From assembly GCF_020882245.1 (NCBI RefSeq), contig NC_083598.1, forward strand, positions 71,119,714-71,183,713: a stretch of DNA of 64,000 bases, written 5' to 3'. Numbering within the stretch: position 1 is the stretch's first letter; each line of letters starts with the position of its first letter. The position numbers were made by a program, and so were the translations under genes. The stretch is from Rhopalosiphum padi (Eukaryota > Arthropoda > Insecta > Hemiptera > Aphididae). The notes beneath the pieces were generated by a model, which was not told where the DNA came from, ran no database searches, and worked only from the letters and a program-made list of their open reading frames with translations. Below are positions 11,966-21,810 of this stretch, piece by piece.

Positions 11966-11995
11966 ATACGTATATATATATATATATATACGTAT
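11966..11995. repeat. 30-bp perfect palindrome with (TA)10 core
   Basis: ATACG, ten TA units, then CGTAT: each strand reads identically. It can extrude as a cruciform. It lies in the middle of a CpG island. Confidence 0.9.
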
Positions 11996-12179
11996 TGTAC
12001 AATAGTAATGCTGTGTGAAGCTCCGCTGATTAACTGCCCGAAGTCCTGAGTCACCGCCGTTGTTTACGGGACGCGACCTTTCACCGCGATCGACTATATT
12101 ATATTCGATTCGCTCGTACATCATAATAATATTATAATATATTCTCACGCGTTATACGTTTATGCGTATGTAAAAATAT

Positions 12180-12527
12180 ATGCATGACGGACAAACCACG
12201 CCGTTGGGCCGTCGGCACGCGGTATACATTGTGTACGAAAAAAAAGCGATTTATTTTTATTTATGCTCACCATCGGTTATTCCCCTCCCCCCCATAGTAT
12301 TCCTCTGTACGCGTATAATACCTATGCATATAACAGTCTCTTATTGTGATCCGCTATACTCGCGAGAACAATATAATGATACAATCTGCGCCAATAAACA
12401 TTATGAACACAACAACAATAATAATAGAAAACTGCAATACTATGATGGCTATTGTGTAGCCGGTTATATATATATATATATTTACACTAGTGTCATCGTA
12501 GACGAAACTTTGGTATGGGACGGGTAA
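12180..12527 (+). CDS. candidate 115-aa reading frame in CpG island
   Basis: ATG at 12180 opens 115 codons to TAA. The product starts MHDGQTTPLGRRH and has a hydrophobic proline-containing stretch at about residues 29-48. Six cysteines follow a non-repetitive middle (about 49-72), then an N-run from an AAC/AAT repeat (about 78-82), a YIYIYIY stretch from a TA repeat (about 96-102) and an acidic end. Only the two repeat-derived patches are low complexity, which makes this one of the more protein-like frames. No signal peptide, domain or poly(A) signal is evident. Chance openness in a CpG island remains likely. Confidence 0.22.
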   Translation: MHDGQTTPLGRRHAVYIVYEKKAIYFYLCSPSVIPLPPIVFLCTRIIPMHITVSYCDPLYSREQYNDTICANKHYEHNNNNNRKLQYYDGYCVAGYIYIYIYTSVIVDETLVWDG

Positions 12528-12530
12528 GAT

Positions 12531-13896
12531 ATGGTCTAATACACATAGTTTTGATTCAAAAGTTTGAAGAAACAATAACGGTGTTAGGTTAAAAACATAT
12601 AAATTCATTTTTCAACATTGACATTAAGCGTCGAAAATAATAACTGTCCAAACTTTGATCGTCAAATGCTTCCGGTCGTATAATGACGATTTAATGTTAG
12701 TTGTTGTTAGTTGTTATCATATTATTATATGAAGCAACAATTTAGCAAATCAAATGAATGTATATAAATAATTAAATAATTTGAAAATTTATTTAACTAT
12801 CGGCTGTATAACGCATATACTATTTAATAATTTGTAATAGTGTATTCTTTTCTTTTGTACGCGAGTAATATATTGTAAGTGAAGAGTGTTGAGAACACAA
12901 ATTCTTTTTTAATATTCTTCCGGTAACCTAATCACATCATAAAGTTTCTCCTTAAATTTTATAAATACCATGAAACGTTATTTATATTGTATATAAAAGA
13001 GCTAGGAATCACTATGATACGATATTATATGCGTGTTGCAATATTTTCTAGATAAAATTCCCATTGTATTATAGTTACACTAATCAGATTTATCTAAATT
13101 ATGAGGTAGCAGTAGACCATTCTATAATAAATATATTTTTTGCGATAACATTTTAAGCAGTGGCTTTGATCTCGTGCATTTTGTTGGTATTTTTGTTTGT
13201 TTTTTTACTTAAGTATTTAAAACGTAAACTCGATTATAAAAAAAGAAAAAAATGAAAATGTTAATCAAATATGGAATATTATATTTTACTAAACTATGTC
13301 TCAGGAGAAAAATAATCAACAAACATTATTTTATATGCCCACATTGTACCTTGTTGTGCAAATTCAATTAAAAAGTGACATAAAAGTTAGAATCGAGTAG
13401 TTCAAAAATCATTAAATACTTTATGACCTGTAAATATTTAATATATAAACGTTATTCAAGTTTGGATTTCTCCCTTCGAATAAATTAACATTAGACGAAG
13501 GAATGGAGAGTTCAAATAATACAGGTGCCTATACATAATATATATTTATTTATAGATATAATAGGTACACTAAATAAATTGTCGGAAAATAAAAAATAGC
13601 GTTTAGTAACACGACTGGTGGTGGGTGTGGTGGTAGCGTTTCTTTATGTTTCATCGATTGCACACAAGCGAAACGTATATAATCGTTAATATAAACAAAT
13701 ATAAATAACTTATACTTTGTTCATGCCTAACGCGTAACGAGCTTATACCAACGTGATAATATATAATCCCATTACCTCCAGGACGCATTTAAGGTGACTA
13801 TCATGATGGATTCGATTAAGATTTCGTAATTTAGGGGTTAGAAATTGTTATTATTAATGTAATTTATATGAATATATATTATTTTAATATTGATTT
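12531..13896. other. AT-rich non-coding tract
   Basis: No gene supported. A small GC-raised, G/T-rich patch at 13610-13670 (GGTGGTGGGTGTGGTGG) stands out and could bind zinc-finger-type factors. Confidence 0.55.
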
Positions 13897-14208
13897 TTAT
13901 ATTTTTATTTCAAATTTGAACCTTTTCCTGAACCACTCAAAAAATTTAGGTGCCACTGACGGAATTTCTGTATGGTATTGTTGATTGTTGGGCTGCCGCC
14001 GTCGCTGTAATCTATATAGGAAACTTGATGTGTAAGGCGGCCGCCTCACGTGTCTGTGGCCTGTGTTTAATATCATTGCTGAACACACGTGCGTATTGTG
14101 CCCAGCATTGCTAATACAATAATAATAAAGTGGTAGGTGTTCCGGATAATTTATCGTCACCGGAGAAAAAAAGACGCGGAATATAAATTGAAACTCGGAG
14201 AAATTCAA
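13897..14208 (-). CDS. candidate exon on minus strand, 103 codons
   Basis: 103 codons stay open on the minus strand across a GC-raised island, but the first codon is TTG; the first internal ATG would leave about 60 residues. The central part is rich in H, R and Q (HRHVRRPPY, QRRRQPNNQQ) and the end is aromatic and basic (FFEWFRKRFKF). An AATAAA overlaps the stop. A 12-bp palindrome AGGCGGCCGCCT (14035-14046) lies inside. No family is recognised; it may be a 3'-terminal exon, an old mobile-element fragment, or chance. Confidence 0.18.
   Translation of the reverse strand: MNFSEFQFIFRVFFSPVTINYPEHLPLYYYCISNAGHNTHVCSAMILNTGHRHVRRPPYTSSFLYRLQRRRQPNNQQYHTEIPSVAPKFFEWFRKRFKFEIKI
14035..14046. repeat. 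12-bp GC palindrome
   Basis: AGGCGGCCGCCT, with a NotI-type core, is exceptional in this AT-rich sequence. It is followed at once by a CACGTG E-box (14047-14052). Confidence 0.85.
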
Positions 14209-14321
14209 AATGGCTCGGATGGGAGCTTAGTTACACAAAAAGAGCGTAAGAGTATGTACGGAATGAAAAAATAAGATAGGTGAAGTGTAAGAGAGATGGG
14301 AAAAAACACGTTATATTCTCT

Positions 14322-14495
14322 ATGTCAGGTCTCGGTTCGTTTTGGGATTACTTTGTCAACCCGTCTCTTGGCGGCACCAAGGAATTTTATGGTTACCGCC
14401 GACTGGAAAATTTTTTAAATAAAATAAAAAATGAGGAGAACATATTATTATTAATATACACGTGTTTAATATATATGCACGTGTGTATGTTATAA
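14322..14495 (+). CDS. candidate 57-aa reading frame, unknown product
   Basis: ATG at 14322 opens 57 codons to TAA. The same frame is open back to a TAG just before 14280, so the segment could also be an exon following an AG. Residues 1-40 look like a soluble protein: SGLGSFWDYF, a PSLGGTKEFYGYRR stretch, then charged KIKNEEN. Residues 41-57 form a hydrophobic tail with two cysteines. GC content is raised over the first two thirds. No family or splice partner is recognised. Confidence 0.22.
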   Translation: MSGLGSFWDYFVNPSLGGTKEFYGYRRLENFLNKIKNEENILLLIYTCLIYMHVCML

Positions 14496-16320
14496 TTACG
14501 TGACTAAAACTACATTATTTTAAATGTACGTGAGTCGGTTTATAAATTTAAAAAAAAAAAATATTATGTAAATAATAAATCATTCGTCTTATTAAAATTA
14601 AATTTCCTTTTTAATAACAAGAAAAATATATTTTAGTTAAACATAATTGCCATTCAAAAAATTAATTTATTTTGTTTAATGATTAACAATATGGTTAATA
14701 GTTAAAAATAGTTAAATTACCTAGGTTAGGCCAAAAAATTATTTTAAAAGTAGATTTCATTATTATTAATATATTAAATTACATTATTTATATAGATTTC
14801 AATAAGTTTCATGTACGGCAGAACTATATAATGTGGTAAAAATAAAAATGGTTTTCAAGTGAAACGATTATGATAACTTTGTTAGGAAAATAAATTACTT
14901 TTATCAACAAAATCTTAGGTAATTTTAAATCTGGATTATGTAATTTAGTTTGTTTTAAAATATATAGTAATAATTAATAAATAAAATAGAAGTTAATTGT
15001 TAACTAAATGTTAACTAATGTTAATTATTAACAGTATTTCTATTTCAAAAGCTAATCAAGCACTTTATATTTTAACCTGTTAAGACCATTCTATTGTAGT
15101 TCAGAGAAAAATAATTGCATAAATATTATTTATATGATGAAATGATGAATATCGTCTCATTTAATTTAATAATACAATCAAAAAGTGATTAAGTCTCTTT
15201 ACATATTATATTCAATAAAATTGTGATAAATTGAACAATGAATTTCATTAAAATGTATAAATAAATAATATTATTTTAGTCGATGTATGTATATAGTATA
15301 ATGTATAATAATATATTAATAATTAATACTGTAAGTATTTTTTAAAAGTATAAATCCATTCATTATAATAATATTTGAGATGTCATTTTGAAATATTTTT
15401 ATGGTATTTATATTTATTTATTTCCGTCTGTTATTTCTGTTTGACATTTTTTTCTTAAAAGCTATTCAGTTAAAATCCTTCTTAAATTTATCATTAGAAA
15501 TTTTTACAATGCACTTGCACTTAGTTTACAAATACAGTTATTATTACCATTTTCATATTTTTTCTCTTACATAATAAAATTTCGTTTGATGATTTAAAGA
15601 AATTAAAATTAAATAAACTATATTGAAAATAGAATTGTTAAAATGTGTGTCCTATTCAAAAGTTCTGAATATATTAACTTATTAAAATGTGTATGTAAGA
15701 ACAAGAGCAAATCGGGTAAAAGTTTTTCTGTTCCATAAATAATGATTATAGAATTAAATTTAACTGAATTTTGTTGAAAAGTGGTAGAACAGGTTATTTG
15801 AAGTTCTGAAAAAGTTGAAAGTGTTCAAGATCAAGTTTTTTTGTAACATAAATCAAAGATCTGTATTGGTATAATATAATATAATATATAAGCACATGTA
15901 GCTTTAAAAGAATAAATCTCTTGATTATTTCCATAATAATTTCTAAGATAATATTAAATTTGTTGTTAAGTTGATTGATGTATGTATATACATAATATTA
16001 ATTAGAAATATGTGACAAAAATACAAATATTATACCAAATTGTTAAAAAGTGCTTAAAAAAATACAGTTCAATGAAAGCTATGGTATTAATATCTGGTTA
16101 CATTTGTATATATATATTTATATAATATATTATATATTACTAAAATAATTTATACATTAACAAATTGTGTTAAAAAATAATAATAAACGTATTTTTATAA
16201 TACTAAAAATAGCTTTCAACACAATGAAGTATTAATTTTGAAAATGCATTAAAGATACATATGTGTGTATGATAAAATACTTTTCGTAGTTTCAATAAAA
16301 AGTAATTGAACGTTAGCTCT
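14496..16320. other. AT-rich non-coding tract
   Basis: No gene supported. It holds many TTA/TAA runs and AT palindromes but nothing else I can name. Confidence 0.65.
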
Positions 16321-16738
16321 TATTCCTAAATATCGTAGACCCCAATCCATTCATATAGCGTATGAGGTACTACCGAATAGTGAAACTTATAAATTGAATT
16401 CACCGTCAAACAACAAATAGATCCTATTACCATATAGCGATTGGGTTACACTTCTCATTACTTTTTTCTGATATCACGCACGTCCGTGAGTCGACATTGT
16501 TTGGCGTGTGTAGAAGTTTTGCAGTAAAAGAGGTCAAAAGTTTTTATTTGAAAATATCTCGGTGCGTAAAGATCACTCCGAACATTGACATGTGAATAAA
16601 TATAAGGAAGAAGAGAAAGTATGGTGGGTGAATAATGAGAAAGTAAACGGACAAAAAAAAAAAGAAAAGAAAATAGTTTTAGGGGGTTTTGGAGTTTTAT
16701 AATATTATGAGTCTAAAATTTTTTTTTCCGTTGTCATA
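16321..16738. other. GC-raised patch, no clear gene
   Basis: 16340-16600 has more CpG than its flanks and two copies of ATATAGCG (about 16355 and 16433). It is followed by a purine-rich A/G run (16600-16680) and a pyrimidine tract that serves the candidate acceptor of the next feature. Confidence 0.4.
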
Positions 16739-17066
16739 AAGTTCCAGTGTATTCTTCTCCAAACTCATTATCATATTGGTATCGCATATTGAGCTGCTTT
16801 ATAAAGCACCAGATGCAAAGGAGACCCGTTCGTTTCAAATTATTTCACACAATAACACTAAACAATTGGAAAACTTTCTTTTCAAAACAAAGCTTGATCT
16901 ACAGAGGCACATGTTGTACAGAAATTTTTTTACACATATACTACACAAAATAATATATTACTGTATATACTTTCATATTTTTGTCTCTATTTTTATTATT
17001 TTACCACAAAAGTCGGCTTACGTATTCCAAACTCACGTTAAAAATGTATGTAAACAAAAGCATTAA
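16739..17066 (+). CDS. candidate exon, about 109 stop-free codons
   Basis: A stop-free stretch of 109 codons ends in TAA. It begins without ATG, directly at a strong 3' splice-like signal: a T9 pyrimidine run, then AAAG and TTCCAG (AG at 16745-16746). The first half is protein-like and polar, with KAPDAKETRSF and NTKQLENFLFKTKLDLQRH. The second half turns hydrophobic and aromatic (IIYYCIYFHIFVSIFIILP), then basic. A second overlapping frame is also open for 68 codons. If real, this would be a terminal exon with a late membrane segment. No family is recognised. Confidence 0.22.
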
Positions 17067-18038
17067 AAGCTCTAGTTATGGTTAGTTTTTTTTTTTTTAT
17101 TTCAAAAGCATAAAATACCATTTAAAACCACAAATATTAGGGTTTATCTATCCTGGCTTATACAATAATCTGTGGTTAAACCAGGGATAAAAGTGCACTT
17201 AGAATACTAATGGAAACAAATTGAAATTTAAAATGAAAATCGGAGATATAATATAATCGGCTATGTTATTTTTTAAATCTACGTTATTTTCGAATTTTAT
17301 TACTTGTTTCTTAGTTATATACTATTTAGTAATAAAACGCACTAAACATTTGTGAAATTAGTTTTGACTTTAGTTACACGATTAAAGCTGCAAATAAATT
17401 ATAATATAGTTGTTAGCTCTAGTCTCAAGGTATATTTTATCGTCAATGCACAAAGTTGTGAAGAAACTTAATAAGTTAATAAAAACAAAGTGGAGATTAA
17501 AAATGTTTTATTAAAAATAATATTTTAAGTCATTTGAAGCCTTTATAAGACTTAAAACTGTAGTAGTTGTTTCGTTGAAAAAATAATTAACAAAATAATA
17601 TATGAAGTTTAGGTACGTTTATTCCATTCAGTGAAAAATTAATATGTTTGCTACATTTTTAATTATTTAATTGATTTAAATTATGGTTAAGAAATAAATA
17701 AACCAACTACTTTAAAACTAGGATTATATAAAACTTAAGTTATGGTTTTGAAGAACTTTTTTGGTGCCTCAACTTTACATTATTTGAGAATAGTTTTCTG
17801 AGTTTTACACTTCATATATATATGTATAGATTGTATTAGTATTGAATCCATGATTTTTCTAGCGCATAATTTATTAGTAACATTTTTATTATAAATGTCC
17901 TGAACACTATGAATAGGAAATATTCTATTTATTTTATTTATTTTCTTACTATTACCAACTATCGCAAGTTGTTTAAAAATTAGGTCAATCACTCATTTAT
18001 TGTGGGGTCTAATAAATTACCGTCTTGCGCGAGAGACA
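17067..18038. other. AT-rich non-coding tract
   Basis: No gene supported up to 17912. From 17913 the frame of the next candidate is already open but hydrophobic and without ATG. Confidence 0.55.
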
Positions 18039-18170
18039 ATGGAAAATGCTTCCCAACGGATAGCCATGGGAATGTTTATTGAATGTACCTACGACAGACT
18101 CCAGAGATACAGAGAGATGAAAAAGGAAAAGCGAGAATTTACGGTAAAATATAATTTTAATAGTGGCTAA
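18039..18170 (+). CDS. candidate first or internal exon with donor site
   Basis: From ATG 18039, 35 codons run to a donor-like GTAAAA at 18144, exactly between codons; reading on, the frame stops at 18168. The peptide is highly charged and helix-like: MENASQRIAMGMFIE, then TYDRLQRYREMKKEKREF. GC content is raised over exactly this segment and drops after the donor. The frame is also open upstream to 17913, where a hydrophobic stretch and an acceptor-like site (CGCAAG, about 17968) lie, so it might be an internal exon. No family is identified. Confidence 0.25.
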   Translation: MENASQRIAMGMFIECTYDRLQRYREMKKEKREFTVKYNFNSG

Positions 18171-20137
18171 TTTCTAAAAATATAATCTATTGAATCTTAA
18201 AGAATTCCATAATATTAATCATTTTACATTATAATATTATAATAATATATCCATTATAATAAACATATATTATATAGATCTTTAGAATTTTGTTCTGTTT
18301 TAATTATTTTTTTTTAATTAATATAATATCAGTATTTAATGATTTATTGACACTAAAGTACGCGTAGCACTTAGATAAAAGTTACAACAGTTGAAGTTTA
18401 TATTTATGTATCATAGTTTTACAATAATTGATTGGTTATTGCCTTTACACGTGTCATGCTTTAAGAATAATTACCAATAATTATTAACAATAGCCATCAT
18501 AATTTACGTGATTTCTCATGCGATATATATAGAAGTTTTTTGTTTTATTGTGTATGGTTTATGAAATATTAAGTATCTTATTTATACTTTAAATACGATA
18601 TTTATTATTTATCGTGTATTCCGAGATTGATGGCACAAATCAATACCTACATGATTGTCTTTACAATTGTAAGGTTTTAAAGCGGCAATAAAACGTTACA
18701 CACGCTGTATGACCTATGGGTTCATCTTTTTAAATAAATATTATTTATTATTTTTTCTCTATGAATTAAATTATAAATAATGTGGTTTAATTTTCTAAGA
18801 GTTAAAATTCACAGGTAAGAAAAAAAAGGATGAAAATGAATAAACCATGCTTTGTTTTAGCTTGCTAAAATATCACGAAACATCTTTTCACACTATCGTA
18901 ACTCTAAATAAAATATATTAAATTATTACGGTTTTGAATTATTTACAGCGTATCTACTGACTTAAGCACAGGCATATAATGATTAGTTAAATAATTCCTG
19001 GAATTGGCATGTTTATTTTTTCTTAGTTTCAAATGTCGCGTAATAACGAACAAATTTGTACGACAATTTTATCATCTAATAACATTTTATTGTGGTGGTA
19101 AAAGTTTTACACCATATTGCCCAAACTAAATAAATAGTACAGTGGACATTATACGATAATTGTTCTGCTACATAGCTTTAGTCTTAGAACGAATATTATT
19201 GGCGTTGAATTAACAGACGATTTCGGTAGCACAAAGGGAAAAAGTTTCAAAATAGTCTTTGGAAAAAAAATGTATAGGTGTATAATATAACTTTAAATAA
19301 AGTCTGAAGAATCGCAAAAAAGCGGAAACTTAGGAAACTATTTCGAATGCCATGGCCTATATTATACAACACCGTTATTCCACCGGTATCGTTTTCTGGA
19401 ATACATTAGTATTTGATTAAACCTCACTTTTCAAATTGAGATAGAAATTTAATAATTGAAAAAAAAAGTTCAGAAAATACGTATAATATATATATCCAGT
19501 AATTCAATTTTAATACCAATCGCAGAAGGTCAAAACGCATCTTTGAAATATTTTGATATTCACGATAAGAATACTGGTAAAATCATTTTTAACGACCGTC
19601 AATAGCAGATTGGTAAGTAGAACCATTTGTCACATCCAAATGGTAAATGAAAACTTACAATAAAATGATTAGATAACGTTTAATACATTGAATATTGTAC
19701 AAAAGAATAATTTGTTTTACGGAAATGTTATGTTATTTTAATCTTATTAAGATTTTGAGCGTTTTTAATTCATTTGTTCATTTTTTTTTTGCACTGTAAA
19801 TTATGTAATGTTTCGAAACGATTCTGGACCATTCAAATGCACAGCAGCGCAAACACAATATAATGTAATTCATAAATATTGCTATTTAACAATCGGCAGA
19901 TTTGATTAATTGCGAAAATATTGCAGCCCTTCTCGGAACGCCATTTATTTTATTACATTTAGCGACGAATGCTCTGCAATATTTAAAACTCGTATGTATT
20001 TTATCAATTTATATAAATATGTATAAATATGTACTTAACCTAAACCATATATATATATAAATGTATACAGTATACACGTATTTATCGAATAATCTGACAT
20101 TAGCATTCCTGTTCATTCATCATATTTTGGCTAATGG

Positions 20138-20141
<4 letters not shown>
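18171..20141. other. AT-rich non-coding tract
   Basis: No gene supported. A combined acceptor/donor word (CACAG then GTAAGA, junction 18814/18815) resembles a recursive splice site but lacks a good pyrimidine tract. Confidence 0.55.

Positions 20142-20175
<34 letters not shown>
20142..20175. repeat. 34-base poly(A) run
   Basis: Thirty-four uninterrupted A residues, the longest homopolymer in the window. It could be the tail of a plus-oriented retroposed copy, but I find no target-site duplication or recognisable body upstream. Confidence 0.95.
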
Positions 20176-20178
<3 letters not shown>

Positions 20179-20508
20179 AGTATAAATAACGTAAATTTGG
20201 TGTATTATAGGTAATGAAATAATAACAATAGTAATTGTAATAATAACATTAGACAAATTATCAACAATATTTTTAATTGAATTCTAAATAAAACGTTGCA
20301 CCTTCATCGACAAGTTTGATTAAATATTTATACTATTTATTTAGATTTCAAATAAAAATTATTAAAACTACTTTTCTGACAATTTTGTTTAAGCGCTTAA
20401 TTTTGCAAACTGTTCTTGTAATGTTGCTGTAAATATTGTATGTTGCTTACAATAAAAAAAAAAAAATTAGCTAAAAACAAATTTACTAAACGCGTTATAT
20501 TTATTTAT
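20176..20508. other. AT-rich non-coding tract
   Basis: Nothing gene-like is seen between the poly(A) run and the next island. Confidence 0.6.
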
Positions 20509-20715
20509 TTATATTATTTGTTCTCTTCGAAAATATATAAGCCAGCCCGGTTTTTTGAAAAATAAAATATGTTTTTTATGTTGCATTAACTCCAGACGTT
20601 TTGTGAGACTATTATCGGTGTATGTAACTTTAGTTTTAGTGGTGTGGACGTGGTATATACGTATATAGTTACACACGTCGTACACACGTCGTACACACTT
20701 AACACATACATACAT
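20509..20715 (-). CDS. candidate 68-aa reading frame on minus strand
   Basis: A true ATG (20713-20715) opens 68 codons to TAA. The product is basic, with four cysteines near the N-terminus (partly from the TACACACGTCG tandem repeat), a polar TKVTYTDNSLTKRLELMQHKKH centre and a basic end (FRREQII). AT-rich TATA-like DNA lies just upstream on the minus strand, but too close to the ATG to be a TATA box. No domain is recognised. The tandem repeat inside the frame weakens the case. Confidence 0.15.
   Translation of the reverse strand: MYVCVKCVRRVYDVCNYIRIYHVHTTKTKVTYTDNSLTKRLELMQHKKHILFFKKPGWLIYFRREQII
20671..20698. repeat. 11-bp tandem repeat
   Basis: ACACACGTCGT occurs twice back to back (20671-20692), followed by a partial third unit. 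Confidence 0.9.
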
Positions 20716-21320
20716 ATATTCATACCTATATATATATATTTAATACATTACTTCCGGTTACCGACTGGATCGTTTGGGCAAACGTTTGAAATCGTTCGAA
20801 TTGCATTATTTATCAGTATTTCTCTCTATCCCAGCATCGTATATACCCACAATACATATCGGCAGTTCGCAGTAAAGGTACAGTAAAAACCTTCACATAT
20901 GTATAGGTATTAGGTACATATATATATATTATATATATGTATGTATAATATATACACATACCACCAGCGACATGGTGAGGTGGTCGGTTGGGTTAGGTGC
21001 GCTAAATATCGGTTATCGATCGTCGTCGTCGTTGTCGTTAAACACACGTCCACATATTATACCGGAACAGTCGAAAAGTTTCCACCTCAGACACCTTCCA
21101 CCGGTCATCCAGTAACCCTCACCCCTCATCCTTCCAACTAGTAGAGGTCGTATAAGTGCACGCGCATACACCACACCAAACACACAATGACATAATTACA
21201 CTGACCGTCGTAATTCAAAAATATAACCCTAACAAGTAGTGATACATCGGACGGTCGTAGGTAGCGGTGGACAGAGGGAAGGTATCTGTAGTAAAGTTAG
21301 TAACGGTTAGTCGAGAATTC

Positions 21321-21518
21321 TTATACCGGATGTTTGCCACCCCGATCCACGACCATCCTACAGCAAAACTGATATCCGTTTAGAACAAACGAATGGGATA
21401 AACAACAACGTACCATTTGCCGGTGGCGGCCGTCGCACGACACAGTCAACGGAATCGAAGGATTTACCGACACATTTTCAGACCTTCCGGTATACATATT
21501 GGCTATTTGTACAAACAT
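21321..21518 (-). CDS. candidate 65-aa cysteine-containing frame, minus strand
   Basis: A true ATG with A at -3 opens 65 codons to TAA. Sequence complexity is good: a start MFVQIANMYTGRSENVS, a DGRHRQMVRCC segment, two CC pairs (about residues 38-39 and 52-53) plus a single C at 28, and a basic end (DRGGKHPV). A possible donor (ATG followed by GTACGT) lies inside, so it could be a first coding exon. It sits in a CpG island next to other open frames. No family is recognised and no signal peptide is clear. Confidence 0.22.
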   Translation of the reverse strand: MFVQIANMYTGRSENVSVNPSIPLTVSCDGRHRQMVRCCLSHSFVLNGYQFCCRMVVDRGGKHPV

Positions 21519-21810
21519 TTTCTTGATACTATTACGATAAAGATAAAATATATATTATATCGCCATTCCCCCGCATACATATATATATAAAATGTGTGTG
21601 TGTGTAAAGGTAGTTTCGACGACAACTGTGACCACGATGGAGGAAATGCTATACGATGGTGTCTATTTTATTTTTTTCGTTTGCCTAACCCTTTTGACAA
21701 TCCAAACGATTTGAATCGCGTCCCCACGAGACACACACTGGCACATCTACACACATATTCGCGTAGTGTTGGTTTGGTGGTTTTTCCCTCCCCCCCCCGT
21801 TAAACCGATT

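Larger units (their letters stand above)
11520..12530. promoter_or_regulatory. CpG-containing island, possible promoter
   Basis: A kilobase with many CpGs in otherwise AT-rich DNA. It carries a TATA box (TATATATAAA, 11570-11579), two (CA)n runs, two (TA)n runs, one of them a long perfect palindrome, and open frames on both strands. Insect CpG-containing islands of this kind often mark promoters or exons. The open frames are partly a by-product of fewer stop codons. Confidence 0.35.
20641..21810. promoter_or_regulatory. CpG-containing island, possible promoter or exon cluster
   Basis: More than a kilobase of raised GC and CpG, with CGTCGTCGTCGTT-type runs (21020-21040), an 11-bp tandem repeat, AT palindromic sequence at 20914-20941 and open frames on both strands. 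A TATATATATAAAATG word near 21580 precedes a 69-codon plus frame (21594-21803) that I do not call separately. Confidence 0.35.

Noticed and set aside
11767..12148. Several overlapping frames on the minus strand of the 11.5-12.5 kb island
   Set aside because: They are shadows created by the same TA repeats and low stop density; none has better support than the plus-strand frames.
13102..13109. TGAGGTAG, identical to the let-7 5' end
   Set aside because: The following bases diverge from let-7 and no complementary arm lies within about 60 bases on either side.
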